A DNA stretch of 35,548 nt. Origin: an uncultured Clostridia bacterium. Its GTDB lineage: Bacteria; Bacillota; Clostridia; UBA1381; UBA9506. Both the position numbers and the translations under genes were made by a program. Location of the stretch: positions 1 to 35,548 of the forward strand of contig CALYAO010000084.1 of NCBI GenBank assembly GCA_944393605.1. The letters are read 5' to 3'. Positions 8,732-15,710 of the stretch are shown here, piece by piece; the stretch's first letter is position 1; every line of letters begins with the position of its first letter. The notes under the pieces were generated by a model. It was not told the origin of the DNA and ran no database searches. It worked only from the letters and a program-made list of their open reading frames with translations.

Positions 8732-10123
8732 TTATGCGAGGGACAGCGTCACCGTCACGTCACCGCTGCCAAGCACTTCCCGCAGCTCTTCTTGCGTGAC
8801 GTCCTGAATCTTTCCCAATCGGGTAAAATTCCAGGTGTTGGTGTCGTAATAAATGACAAAGGAATTTCCCTGATACAAAATCAGATCTCCCGGTTCTGTG
8901 GTGATCTCTTCGTCGTTTCTCGGCAGCGACGTGCCCAGACTTCCCACCTTTTCAAAATTGCCATAGTCGCTCATTTCGATGGTCAGCGGCCCTTGTGCCA
9001 ACAGGTCCCGCAGGGCTTCCGCAGAGGAATTCTCCGCCAGTGTCGCGGTAAACACCGTCTCACCTATCTGGAGGGTGATTCCACTGGGCTCTTCCGCATC
9101 AGCACGCCCCGCCATCGAAAAATCGTTTTCGGTCAGCCAGGCTTCAATCTGTGCATTGGTGGTGGAAGCTGTGCCGCGGAACCCCTCTGTCACTGTACTT
9201 TGGGGACACAGCTCCCGGATCAGCGCCAAGCTGCCGCTGATACCTGTCGAGCCGCTGGTACAAAACGGCATAATGGTTTTGCCGGACAACGCATACTCCT
9301 CCAGGAAGGTGCGCACCGGCGGCGGGCACTCCCCAAACCAAATGGGATAGCCCAACAAAATGACGTCATACGCTTCTGGATTTTCCGCCATTGGCTCGAT
9401 TGCCGGCCGTGCATCCGCGTCTAGCTCCTGGTTGGCACGGGAATCTGCGACGTTATAGTTGAGGTCTTCGCTGGTATAGGGCTCTTCGGGAACAATTTCA
9501 GCCAGATCTGCCGCCGCAGCCTCCGCCACTTTTTCAGCTAGTGCCCTGGTATTGCCAGTTGCGGAGAAATAGACAACCAGCGCGGCGGTATCGGATTCGT
9601 CAGGCTGTTCTTCCGGCACCGGCGTCGCAGAAGGGGTTTCCTGGGGCTCAGCGGCTTTTGTGATGGTGATGCACTGCTGCGCTTCCTCCCATGATACGTC
9701 AAACTGAAAACCTTCCGCAACAAACCGAATCGGAAGCATGGTGCGGTCATTGATGGAAACAGGGGCCACATCCAGGGTGTGTGCGACATCATTCAGATAG
9801 GCCGTATACATGCCCAGTGTCAGCCGAATTTCATTGTCTGCATAGGTCAGGGTGGCCGTTTGCGTGCTTTCCTCCCAAGTCACGGTGCCGCCCATCGCTT
9901 CCACAATGGCGCGGACGGGCACGAGGGTTCTGCCGTCTTGCAGCACCGGGACCGTACCACGGCCTGGATCAATCTCCTCCTCCACGCCATTGACCGTCAT
10001 CATGGGGTTGCCCAAATACAACACAATCTCCATTCCGCCTTGTGCCGGTTCCGAAGCACCCACCGCCAGCACGAGGCCAAGCAGTATTACGATGGATAAC
10101 AGGGATGATAACATTTTTTTCAT
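8732..10123 (-). CDS. Exported CuAO-N / flavodoxin / cyclophilin-like fusion protein
   Basis: This 463-residue exported protein joins three domains. After a signal peptide (about 1-22) comes a copper-amine-oxidase-N-like domain (about 30-155, with LVPVRAIVEAMGG and RTMLPIRFVAEGF). A Pro/Glu-rich linker (157-178) follows. A flavodoxin domain (about 180-333) has the FMN phosphate loop SATGNT (187-192) and the second loop GYPIWFG. A cyclophilin-like domain (about 348-462) has MSDYGNFEKVG. The ATG at 10123 was preferred to one at 10129 because GGAGGAG is better spaced. The gene follows the FGE fusion by 20 bp, so the two are co-transcribed. The family normally suggests FMN-based electron transfer; location outside the membrane is inferred from the signal peptide. 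Substrate and partner are unknown. Confidence 0.8.
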   Translation of the reverse strand: MKKMLSSLLSIVILLGLVLAVGASEPAQGGMEIVLYLGNPMMTVNGVEEEIDPGRGTVPVLQDGRTLVPVRAIVEAMGGTVTWEESTQTATLTYADNEIRLTLGMYTAYLNDVAHTLDVAPVSINDRTMLPIRFVAEGFQFDVSWEEAQQCITITKAAEPQETPSATPVPEEQPDESDTAALVVYFSATGNTRALAEKVAEAAAADLAEIVPEEPYTSEDLNYNVADSRANQELDADARPAIEPMAENPEAYDVILLGYPIWFGECPPPVRTFLEEYALSGKTIMPFCTSGSTGISGSLALIRELCPQSTVTEGFRGTASTTNAQIEAWLTENDFSMAGRADAEEPSGITLQIGETVFTATLAENSSAEALRDLLAQGPLTIEMSDYGNFEKVGSLGTSLPRNDEEITTEPGDLILYQGNSFVIYYDTNTWNFTRLGKIQDVTQEELREVLGSGDVTVTLSLA

Positions 10124-10143
10124 AATCATACTCCTCCGCTCTC

Positions 10144-11958
10144 TTATTGATGGTATGATATTCCGCTCTCTGCAAGCCATGCGGCGATTTCTTCCCGGTC
10201 ATAGGAGGCATAGGTAATATCGAGCCCCTCCTTGATGGTGCTGTCGGGCGCCAGCTTTGCAACGGCACTGATGGTCTGGCCGAAGCGCCCGCCGCCCATG
10301 CTGCAGAACGGAATGATCGTCTTTCCGCCAAAATCATAGTGAAGCAGGAAGCTGCGCACGGGCGCAGGAATGGATGCCCACCAGTTGCAGTATCCCAGCA
10401 AAATGGTGTCGTATTGTTCCATGTCCAATCCGGCATCTTCCAAATAGGCCTTAAGATCCGGCACCGCATTCTCGCGCTGCTCCTCCAGCGCCTCAGCATA
10501 CAGCCCCTGCGAGTTATGGGTAGCTGAATAAGGGGTTTCCCGCTCAATGCGAAACACGTCCGCACCGGTCATTTCTGCTATGATCTCTGCCAGGCCATCC
10601 GTATTGCCCGTCTGGGAAAAATAAGCAATCAACACACGATTGCTTTGCGCACTGGCATCAGCCAGATCTCTGCTGACAATCGTTTGACTGACGGGGGCAG
10701 CGTTTCTCGCAAGCCGCATGCCAATGCTGTAAAGCGGCGCACTGGCCGGATGCGCACTGCGATAGGCAGAGCGGATATGCTTGGGAAAATCATTCCATCC
10801 GCCGCCTCTGGCAACCTTATAATTGCCCGATTCCGGTCCTGTCGGGTTTGCTTGTGCCGCCGCCGTTTCGTATGGCGCATACCAATCCCACACCCATTCG
10901 GCGACATTGCCGTGTATATTGTACAACCCGTAGGCATTTGCCGAATAGCTGTCAACGGCCACGGTGTGTTCTAAATAACCGTTTACCCAGCTTCCGCTTG
11001 CGTTGTTGTTGTAGCCATAGGCATTATAACAATTGGCATCTGTGTCATTCACATAATCGCCAAAACCAAATGGCGTATCGCTACCCGCTCTGGTCGCGTA
11101 CTCCCACTCTGCCTCCGTCGGCAGCCGATATCCGTCGGCACTTCTATCCCACGTAACCTCAGTGTCCGTTATGGTATAGCACGGCGTAAGCCCCTCCGCT
11201 TCGCTTAATGCATTGCAGTACCGAATCGCATCATACCACGTAATGGTTTCAACAGGCAGATCCGCTCCCTGATTTTCACTGGGATTTTCTCCCATGACCG
11301 ACTGGTATTCACGCTGCGTCACCTCTGTCGCCGCCAAATAGAAGCTGTCGACAGTCACCTCATGGGATACCTCATCTGCCTCACGTTCCGGTTCATTCGC
11401 CGGACTGCCCATTTGAAACGTACCGCCGTTGATCAGAACCAAGCTGTCCGTTTGCGCAGCATCTGCGTTTGCCGCATCCGATGTAATTGTTACCAGTTGT
11501 TGCGCTTCGTCCCATGTGACACGGAACTGAAAACTCTCCGCAATAAAGCGGATCGGAAGCATGGTACGGTCATTGATGGAAACGGGGGCCACGTCCAGGG
11601 TATGTACCACGTCATTTCGATAAGCAGTGGTACTGCCAAGTGTCAACCGGACAACCGTTTCCCCCACCGTAAGCGTAATTTCCTGACTTTCTTCGTTCCA
11701 GTCAACCGTTCCGCCCATTTCCTCCACCACGGCACGGACGGGCAGCAACGTTCTGCCGTCCTGCAAAACAGGCGCCGTGCCCCTGCCTGGGTCAATCTCT
11801 TTTTCCACGCCGCTTACTGTCATGACTGGATTGCCGATTTGCAAAACAATGGTCAAAGCTGTCGATTGTTCCGGCACATTCGACCCTTCTGCCGCACACG
11901 CTGTAAACGAAGAGGCACACAGCATGGCACTGAGCAACATACAAAGCCTTTTTTTCAT
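10144..11958 (-). CDS. Lipoprotein fusion: CuAO-N / FGE-like / flavodoxin
   Basis: This 604-residue lipoprotein begins MKKRLCMLL; the lipobox SFTAC places the anchored Cys at 21. A copper-amine-oxidase-N-like domain (about 36-160) repeats that of the neighbouring fusion. A formylglycine-generating-enzyme/SUMF1-type domain (about 172-418) is marked by GGTFQMGS, RLPTEAEWEYATRAG, NIHGNVAEWVWDWY and RGGGW. The cysteine pair that makes formylglycine in true FGEs is absent after RGGGW, so that oxidase activity is unlikely. A C-terminal flavodoxin (about 441-600) has SQTGNT (448-453) and GYCNWWA. The ATG at 11958 has GGAGATGGAGG upstream; the longer frame is ignored. No sulfatase lies nearby. This domain order was not familiar to me. 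Confidence 0.8.
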   Translation of the reverse strand: MKKRLCMLLSAMLCASSFTACAAEGSNVPEQSTALTIVLQIGNPVMTVSGVEKEIDPGRGTAPVLQDGRTLLPVRAVVEEMGGTVDWNEESQEITLTVGETVVRLTLGSTTAYRNDVVHTLDVAPVSINDRTMLPIRFIAESFQFRVTWDEAQQLVTITSDAANADAAQTDSLVLINGGTFQMGSPANEPEREADEVSHEVTVDSFYLAATEVTQREYQSVMGENPSENQGADLPVETITWYDAIRYCNALSEAEGLTPCYTITDTEVTWDRSADGYRLPTEAEWEYATRAGSDTPFGFGDYVNDTDANCYNAYGYNNNASGSWVNGYLEHTVAVDSYSANAYGLYNIHGNVAEWVWDWYAPYETAAAQANPTGPESGNYKVARGGGWNDFPKHIRSAYRSAHPASAPLYSIGMRLARNAAPVSQTIVSRDLADASAQSNRVLIAYFSQTGNTDGLAEIIAEMTGADVFRIERETPYSATHNSQGLYAEALEEQRENAVPDLKAYLEDAGLDMEQYDTILLGYCNWWASIPAPVRSFLLHYDFGGKTIIPFCSMGGGRFGQTISAVAKLAPDSTIKEGLDITYASYDREEIAAWLAESGISYHQ

Positions 11959-12124
11959 ACCTCCATCTCCTTCCCCTTTTGTGTTGATACGTGATTTTGC
12001 GTCCCGCCATGCACGCCCGCCCCGGGCAATTGCTCTTGTGGCATCCACCATGCATCATCTGCTCTGCACCAGCGTTGCATGGCTTTTTTGTCACCCGTCA
12101 ATTGAGATACAACCCCATCACGTT

Positions 12125-12664
12125 TCAATCCAGCGAGAATGTGACGGTGACATCTCCTGTGCCTAGCGCCTCCATCAATTCCTCTTGTGTCACATCGCTT
12201 ATGGCACCGATGCGGGTAAAATTCCAGGTATTGGTATCGTAGTAAATCACCAAGGAATTCCCTTGATATAGAATGATATCGCCGGCTTGGGTTGTAATTT
12301 GTTCGTCATTTCTTGGCAAACTCCTCCCCAACGGGCCAACCTTTTCAAAATTGCCATAGTCGCTCATTTCGATGGTAAGCGGATTCTCCTGCAACAGCTC
12401 TGCGAGTGCTTCTGCGGAGGAATTCTCCGCCAACGTCGCAGTAAACACCGTATCTCCCACTGTGATCTTCATATGTCTCTCCTCTGTTTCCGCAATGTCT
12501 GTTTGTTCGTCTTGCGTTTCAGACGACTGCGCCGTCTGCACAGTGTCTGCCGGCGTTGTTGCCTTCATATTTGCATCCTGCGCCCTCGCACCGCACGCAG
12601 CCAGGCTGCAGACAAGCACCACTCCCAAAACGATATGACACAGATTTTGTGTTCTCCTGCCCAT
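12125..12664 (-). CDS. Cyclophilin-like lipoprotein
   Basis: This 179-residue protein has a lipoprotein signal ending in SLAAC, with the anchored Cys at 24, then a Thr/Gln/Glu-rich spacer and a cyclophilin-like domain (about 65-179). The domain is nearly identical in protein and partly in DNA to the C-terminus of the 8732-10123 fusion. The ATG at 12664 lies 7 bp past the TGA of the cupin gene, whose end supplies GGGGTGA; translational coupling is likely. Proteins of this fold often sit beside flavodoxin and cupin genes in Clostridia, but no reaction is established for them. Proline isomerase activity should not be assumed. Confidence 0.75.
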   Translation of the reverse strand: MGRRTQNLCHIVLGVVLVCSLAACGARAQDANMKATTPADTVQTAQSSETQDEQTDIAETEERHMKITVGDTVFTATLAENSSAEALAELLQENPLTIEMSDYGNFEKVGPLGRSLPRNDEQITTQAGDIILYQGNSLVIYYDTNTWNFTRIGAISDVTQEELMEALGTGDVTVTFSLD

Positions 12665-12671
12665 TTGCTGC

Positions 12672-13097
12672 TCACCCCAGTTTGGCATATGCATCTGCAT
12701 CTACCGCTTCCAGCCATTCATTGCGGGTATCGACGCCGGGCACCTCCACAGCGATATGACTGAACCAGCTGTCCGCTTTTGCGCCATGCCAATGCTTCAC
12801 GCCCGGCGCAATGGTGATGACCATGCCCGGCTCCAAGCTCACCGCCGCTTTTCCCTCCTCTTGATACCAGCCGCTTCCGGCCGTGCAGATCAGGATCTGG
12901 CCGCCACCGCTCGCTGCATGGTGGATATGCCAATTGTTCCGGCAGCCCGGCTCAAAGGTGACATTCGCCATAAACACGGTCTCAGGGCCTGTGAGTGGGT
13001 TCAGATAGGATTTCCCAATAAAATATTGGGAAAATGCAGCATTCTCCTGTCCGAGTCCAAATACATTGCATTTGTCAAATTCTTCTTTCTGCATCAT
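12672..13097 (-). CDS. Small cupin-domain protein
   Basis: This single-domain cupin of 141 residues has no signal peptide, so it is cytoplasmic, unlike its neighbours. The metal-site pattern is visible in WHIHHAASGG, the later EPGMVITIAPG and VKHWHGA. It resembles the cupins found with carboxymuconolactone decarboxylase-like genes. The ATG at 13097 was chosen because AAAGGAGG precedes it; the upstream in-frame stretch is read from the flavodoxin gene. It lies 29 bp after that gene and is coupled to the cyclophilin-like gene. The substrate is unknown. Confidence 0.8.
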   Translation of the reverse strand: MMQKEEFDKCNVFGLGQENAAFSQYFIGKSYLNPLTGPETVFMANVTFEPGCRNNWHIHHAASGGGQILICTAGSGWYQEEGKAAVSLEPGMVITIAPGVKHWHGAKADSWFSHIAVEVPGVDTRNEWLEAVDADAYAKLG

Positions 13098-13126
13098 GAC
13101 AATTCCTCCTTTATGATTCCTGTATG

Positions 13127-13771
13127 TTATTGTGCAAGGCCGATCTCTGCCAGCCACTGTGTAACCTCGCTTTCCGCGTTGGATGCATTCCGCACGGAGA
13201 GTCCGTCCAATACGACCGCCTCGGGCGCCAAATCCCTGATTGTGTCCGCCGTTCCGGAAAGGCCACTTCCGCCGCTGGTACAAAACGGTGCGATGGTTTT
13301 CCCCGCAACATCGTAGGTCTCAAAAAACGTATACAGAATCCGCGGCAGACTGCCCCACCAAATGGGATATCCAACGTAAATCACGTCATACGCCGCAATA
13401 TTCTCAATGCTGCCGGCAATGGCCGGACGGGCAGAATCATCATTTTGTTCTACCGTGGCCCGGCTGGTGCGGTCACTGTAGTTCAAATCCGCCTCGGTAT
13501 AGGGTTCCGCCGGGACAATCTCATAGAGATCGGCCCCCGTTTGCCTCTCAATCTCCTGCGCCACCCGCTCGGTATTTCCGGTACAGGAAAAATACACCAC
13601 CAGCGCTTTTTCCGCCGTCTGCACAGCCGTGCCTTCCTCCGCAGCATCCGTGGGCTGTGCCGTGGCAGATTCGGAAGAGGGAACGGCTGGGGCCGATGAG
13701 GTACCGCCACACGCCGTCAAACAAAACCACAGAACACATGCCATAACAAGAAACAATCCTTTTTTTGCCAT
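13127..13771 (-). CDS. Flavodoxin-domain lipoprotein
   Basis: This 214-residue protein has a lipoprotein signal ending in CLTAC (anchored Cys 21), a low-complexity Ser/Ala/Thr spacer to about residue 55, then a flavodoxin domain. The FMN phosphate loop is SCTGNT (62-67) and the second loop reads GYPIWWG. AAAGGAGGAG precedes the ATG. It is the stand-alone version of the flavodoxin module in the two fusions downstream. Flavodoxins are normally cytoplasmic electron carriers; surface anchoring is inferred from the lipobox. It heads the tight part of the cluster. Confidence 0.82.
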   Translation of the reverse strand: MAKKGLFLVMACVLWFCLTACGGTSSAPAVPSSESATAQPTDAAEEGTAVQTAEKALVVYFSCTGNTERVAQEIERQTGADLYEIVPAEPYTEADLNYSDRTSRATVEQNDDSARPAIAGSIENIAAYDVIYVGYPIWWGSLPRILYTFFETYDVAGKTIAPFCTSGGSGLSGTADTIRDLAPEAVVLDGLSVRNASNAESEVTQWLAEIGLAQ

Positions 13772-13893
13772 TTCGATCTCCTCCTTTTACAGTTTCTCCC
13801 ATTTCTTTGTTCTTGCCGTTTAGAATTTCGGCCTTCCCAGTCCATTCATTTGACATCCATGCATTGTCTGATCACCCGTATTGCTCACATCTT

Positions 13894-14469
13894 TCATTCA
13901 TTTTCATACATCACCCGGCAAGGATTTCCAAAAGCGACCACCTTCTCGGGGATATCCTTTGTCACAACGCTTCCGGCGCCAACCACCGTATTGCTGCCAA
14001 TACAAACCCCGGGCAGGACGATGGTGCCGCCGCCAATCCAGACGTCATCCCCAATTCTGACGGGTCTTGCAATGGTTACAATCCGCTTTTCACCCCCATG
14101 TTCCTGATATCGCATCCTCCCCTGTTTGGGATGCAGCGCAGTATATATTTTCACATCCGGGCCAATCAGAACCCGTTTGCCAATGATAATCTGATTGGTG
14201 TCCAGCAACGTACAGTTCATATTGACAAAGCTGTCGTCCCCAATGGTGATATTACAGCCATAATCCACAAACAGCGGTTGATTGACCCGTACATGCTGTC
14301 CACAAAATCCAAATAGGTTTTTCAAAAGTTCGCTGCGTTTTGCCACATCCTCTGCAGGTATCCTATTGTATTCCTTGATCAGGGCTTTCGCATGATTGCT
14401 CTGCCATCTGAGTTCTTGATCCGCCGAACAATAGGGCAATTCACGAAGCATTTTTTCCCGCTCTGTCAT
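13894..14469 (-). CDS. Maltose/galactoside O-acetyltransferase-like protein
   Basis: This left-handed beta-helix acyltransferase of 191 residues transfers acetyl from acetyl-CoA to sugar hydroxyls. Hexapeptide repeats are clear (ITIGDD, IIIGKRVLIGPDV, VRIGDDVWIGGGTIVLPGV). The catalytic His is H113 in ALHPK, and the Maa/LacA N-terminal cap (MTEREKMLREL) is present. The ATG at 14469 was preferred to a GTG 21 bp upstream because GAAGGG is better placed. It lies 122 bp upstream of the flavodoxin lipoprotein on the same strand, so it may lead the operon. Its link to redox chemistry is unclear; such genes often travel with cupin/flavodoxin clusters. Confidence 0.88.
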   Translation of the reverse strand: MTEREKMLRELPYCSADQELRWQSNHAKALIKEYNRIPAEDVAKRSELLKNLFGFCGQHVRVNQPLFVDYGCNITIGDDSFVNMNCTLLDTNQIIIGKRVLIGPDVKIYTALHPKQGRMRYQEHGGEKRIVTIARPVRIGDDVWIGGGTIVLPGVCIGSNTVVGAGSVVTKDIPEKVVAFGNPCRVMYENE

Positions 14470-14549
14470 CTCTGCCATCCCTTCATGCACTCATACTACA
14501 GATAGCCTGACGACTACCATTTCATAGCATATGGATTCCTTACGCTTCT

Positions 14550-14579
14550 ATTATAAACACTTGAAGCTTCCATGTCCAA
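14550..14579 (-). promoter_or_regulatory. Promoter of acetyltransferase/flavodoxin cluster
   Basis: On the minus strand TTGGAC (14574-14579) and TATAAT (14550-14555) are 18 bp apart, about 80 bp upstream of the acetyltransferase start. The -35 lies in one arm of a wide inverted repeat (TTCCATGTCC at about 14568-14577, GGACATGGAA at about 14611-14620). The spacer contains the small palindrome GAAGCTTC. A wide spacer with internal symmetry is seen with MerR-type activators, but no such regulator is in the window. Confidence 0.5.
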
Positions 14580-14786
14580 TACTTATGTTGTATTTATCAT
14601 CATGTTTATAGGACATGGAAATGCGCTGTGAAAACCATGTTACAATATCTTCCCATCACAAACGAAGATTGAAAAAATCATAGAGATGGACGGCCTTATT
14701 CCATTGCAGGCGAGGCAAGCGGGGCTTTTTTCCGGGCATGCATGCGGCGAGGGAGCCACCGTGTTGAAAGCGAACAACAGCTTTTG

Positions 14787-14826
14787 TAAAAAAAATCGCC
14801 GCAAGCAAAATACCGCTTGCAGCGAT
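14787..14826 (-). terminator. Intrinsic terminator, minus strand
   Basis: A 12-bp stem with one mismatch (ATCGCTGCAAGC against GCTTGCGGCGAT) is followed on the minus strand by eight T. The shape is ideal for an intrinsic terminator. No gene ends just upstream, so it must stop transcription that has read through from the tRNA genes or from an unrecognised RNA in 14830-15330. Confidence 0.7.
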
Positions 14827-14944
14827 GCATTTCAACGGTCCCAAAATAGAGACAGGATCCCCCGGCTCACGCCAAGGCGCCCAAAAATCCTTGGATTTTT
14901 TAGGAATAAGACGGAGCAAGGGAGCGGGCAGATATTTTTTTGAC

Positions 14945-14976
14945 AAAGAAAAACGGAGCAAAGCGAACTTTGCCCC
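14945..14976 (-). repeat. Terminator-like repeat, copy 3
   Basis: The minus strand reads GGGGCAAAG-TTCG-CTTTGCTCC and then a T-rich run (GTTTTTCTTTG). It closely matches the tRNA-Pro terminator hairpin at 15338-15365. One base change gives a G-U pair in minus-strand RNA but an A-C mismatch in plus-strand RNA. Confidence 0.6.
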
Positions 14977-15103
14977 AACGCGACGCGGGAAAGGTATACA
15001 GTTTCATCATTCCTGGTTTCTCCGCAACTGCGGGGCCCCCGCAAAAGCATTGCTTTTGTGGGGAAAGGAGCGGCAGCCGATCAAATGAAGCCGTGTTTTT
15101 GGC

Positions 15104-15133
15104 AAAAAAATACGGCGAACCAAAAGGCTCGCC
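15104..15133 (-). repeat. Terminator-like repeat, copy 2
   Basis: The minus strand reads GGCGAGCC-TTTT-GGTTCGCC followed by GTATTTTTTT. Position and flanks match the other two copies (ACGTCG before the stem, a GGC...GCTCC-like tail after the T-run), though the stem sequence differs. Again the single wobble pair holds only in minus-strand RNA. Confidence 0.55.
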
Positions 15134-15327
15134 GCGACGTAGTGCCAACTCTTGCTCGCAAGTGCAGTAAAATCAACGGGATTATGCTGCGCCGAAGGCG
15201 CAATATCGTGAAAAGTTGGTAGCGATTGTGAGCCGTCGCGAGTGCGCGTGCAAACGAGCAGGCGAACTGAGCGTGACTTTTCACGAAAGAGGAGGAGCAA
15301 GGAAGCAGGCGGATGACTTATTTTTGC

Positions 15328-15365
15328 CAAAAAATAAGTCGGAGCAAAGCGAACTTTGCTCCGAC
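15328..15365 (-). terminator. Intrinsic terminator of tRNA-Pro
   Basis: A perfect 12-bp stem (GTCGGAGCAAAG and its complement) carries a TTCG tetraloop on the minus strand and is followed by TTATTTTTT. It begins one base after the encoded CCA of tRNA-Pro. The T-run is itself part of a second palindrome (15315-15340). Confidence 0.85.
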
Positions 15366-15366
15366 G

Positions 15367-15443
<77 letters not shown>

Positions 15444-15450
15444 AAAGATA

Positions 15451-15470
15451 AAAGCGGCAAAAGCCGCTTT
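15451..15470 (-). terminator. Hairpin between tRNA-Ser and tRNA-Pro
   Basis: An 8-bp perfect stem AAAGCGGC/GCCGCTTT with a 4-base loop separates the two tRNA genes. On the minus strand it is followed by TATCTTT, a poor T-run. It could be a weak attenuator or a processing signal for the tRNA precursor. Confidence 0.4.
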
Positions 15471-15475
15471 ATGTG

Positions 15476-15566
15476 TGGAGGAAAGGATGGGATTTGAACC
15501 CACGTGCGGGTATTAGCCGCAACACGCTTTCCAAGCGTGCGCCATCAACCACTCGGCCACCTCTCC
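15476..15566 (-). tRNA. tRNA-Ser (anticodon GGA)
   Basis: This 91-nt class II tRNA has acceptor GGAGAGG pairing with CCTTTCC, D-arm GCCGAGTGG, and anticodon stem CACGC/GCGTG with loop TTGGAAA (anticodon GGA). The long variable arm is typical of Ser, and the T-arm has GGGTTCAAATCCC. The encoded 3' end reads T-CCA, so the discriminator is U, less usual than G for serine tRNAs. It reads UCC/UCU codons. Confidence 0.95.
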
Positions 15567-15597
15567 AAACGTGTTATCCAAAATCGGCAACATTGAT

Positions 15598-15626
15598 ATT
15601 ATAACCAAACAATGCCAGCTTGTCAA
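15598..15626 (-). promoter_or_regulatory. Consensus promoter of tRNA genes
   Basis: TTGACA (15621-15626 on the minus strand) and TATAAT (15598-15603) have exactly 17 bp between them, about 32 bp before tRNA-Ser. Both hexamers are perfect sigma-A consensus, as expected for a strong stable-RNA promoter. Confidence 0.85.
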
Positions 15627-15710
15627 CTCTTTTTTTCGAAAATCTCTGACTTTTTTCTGCCACGCCGCCCGCTTGCTTCCTGCCAAAAGGCGGCACAGCC
15701 ACAGACAATC

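Larger units (their letters stand above)
14827..15337. other. Non-coding stretch with repeated terminator-like hairpins
   Basis: No convincing gene is present; the open frames here lack ribosome binding sites and are crossed by hairpins. Diverged copies of the tRNA-Pro terminator lie at 14955-14976 and 15104-15133, each with a T-run and similar flanks. A further hairpin (CCCCGCAAAAGC with its partner, 15037-15063) keeps a G-U pair only if read as plus-strand RNA. No known RNA family was recognised. Confidence 0.5.

Noticed and set aside
8255-9424. 389-codon plus-strand open frame
   Set aside because: It runs antisense through the flavodoxin/cyclophilin-like fusion, has no recognisable domain and no ribosome binding site. 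The minus-strand frame has clear domains.
10144-11958. Active formylglycine-generating enzyme for a sulfatase
   Set aside because: The catalytic cysteine pair is missing and no sulfatase gene is in the window.
14656-15330. Several 70-107 codon frames in the region after the tRNA genes
   Set aside because: They overlap hairpins and terminators on both strands, lack ribosome binding sites and have no recognisable domain.
14827-15337. Possible known structured RNA (6S, tmRNA, RNase P, SRP)
   Set aside because: None of the diagnostic cores I know was found; only repeated hairpins are seen.
14945-15365. CRISPR array suggested by spaced repeats
   Set aside because: The copies are diverged, unevenly spaced, T-run-containing terminator hairpins, with no constant spacer length and no cas genes.
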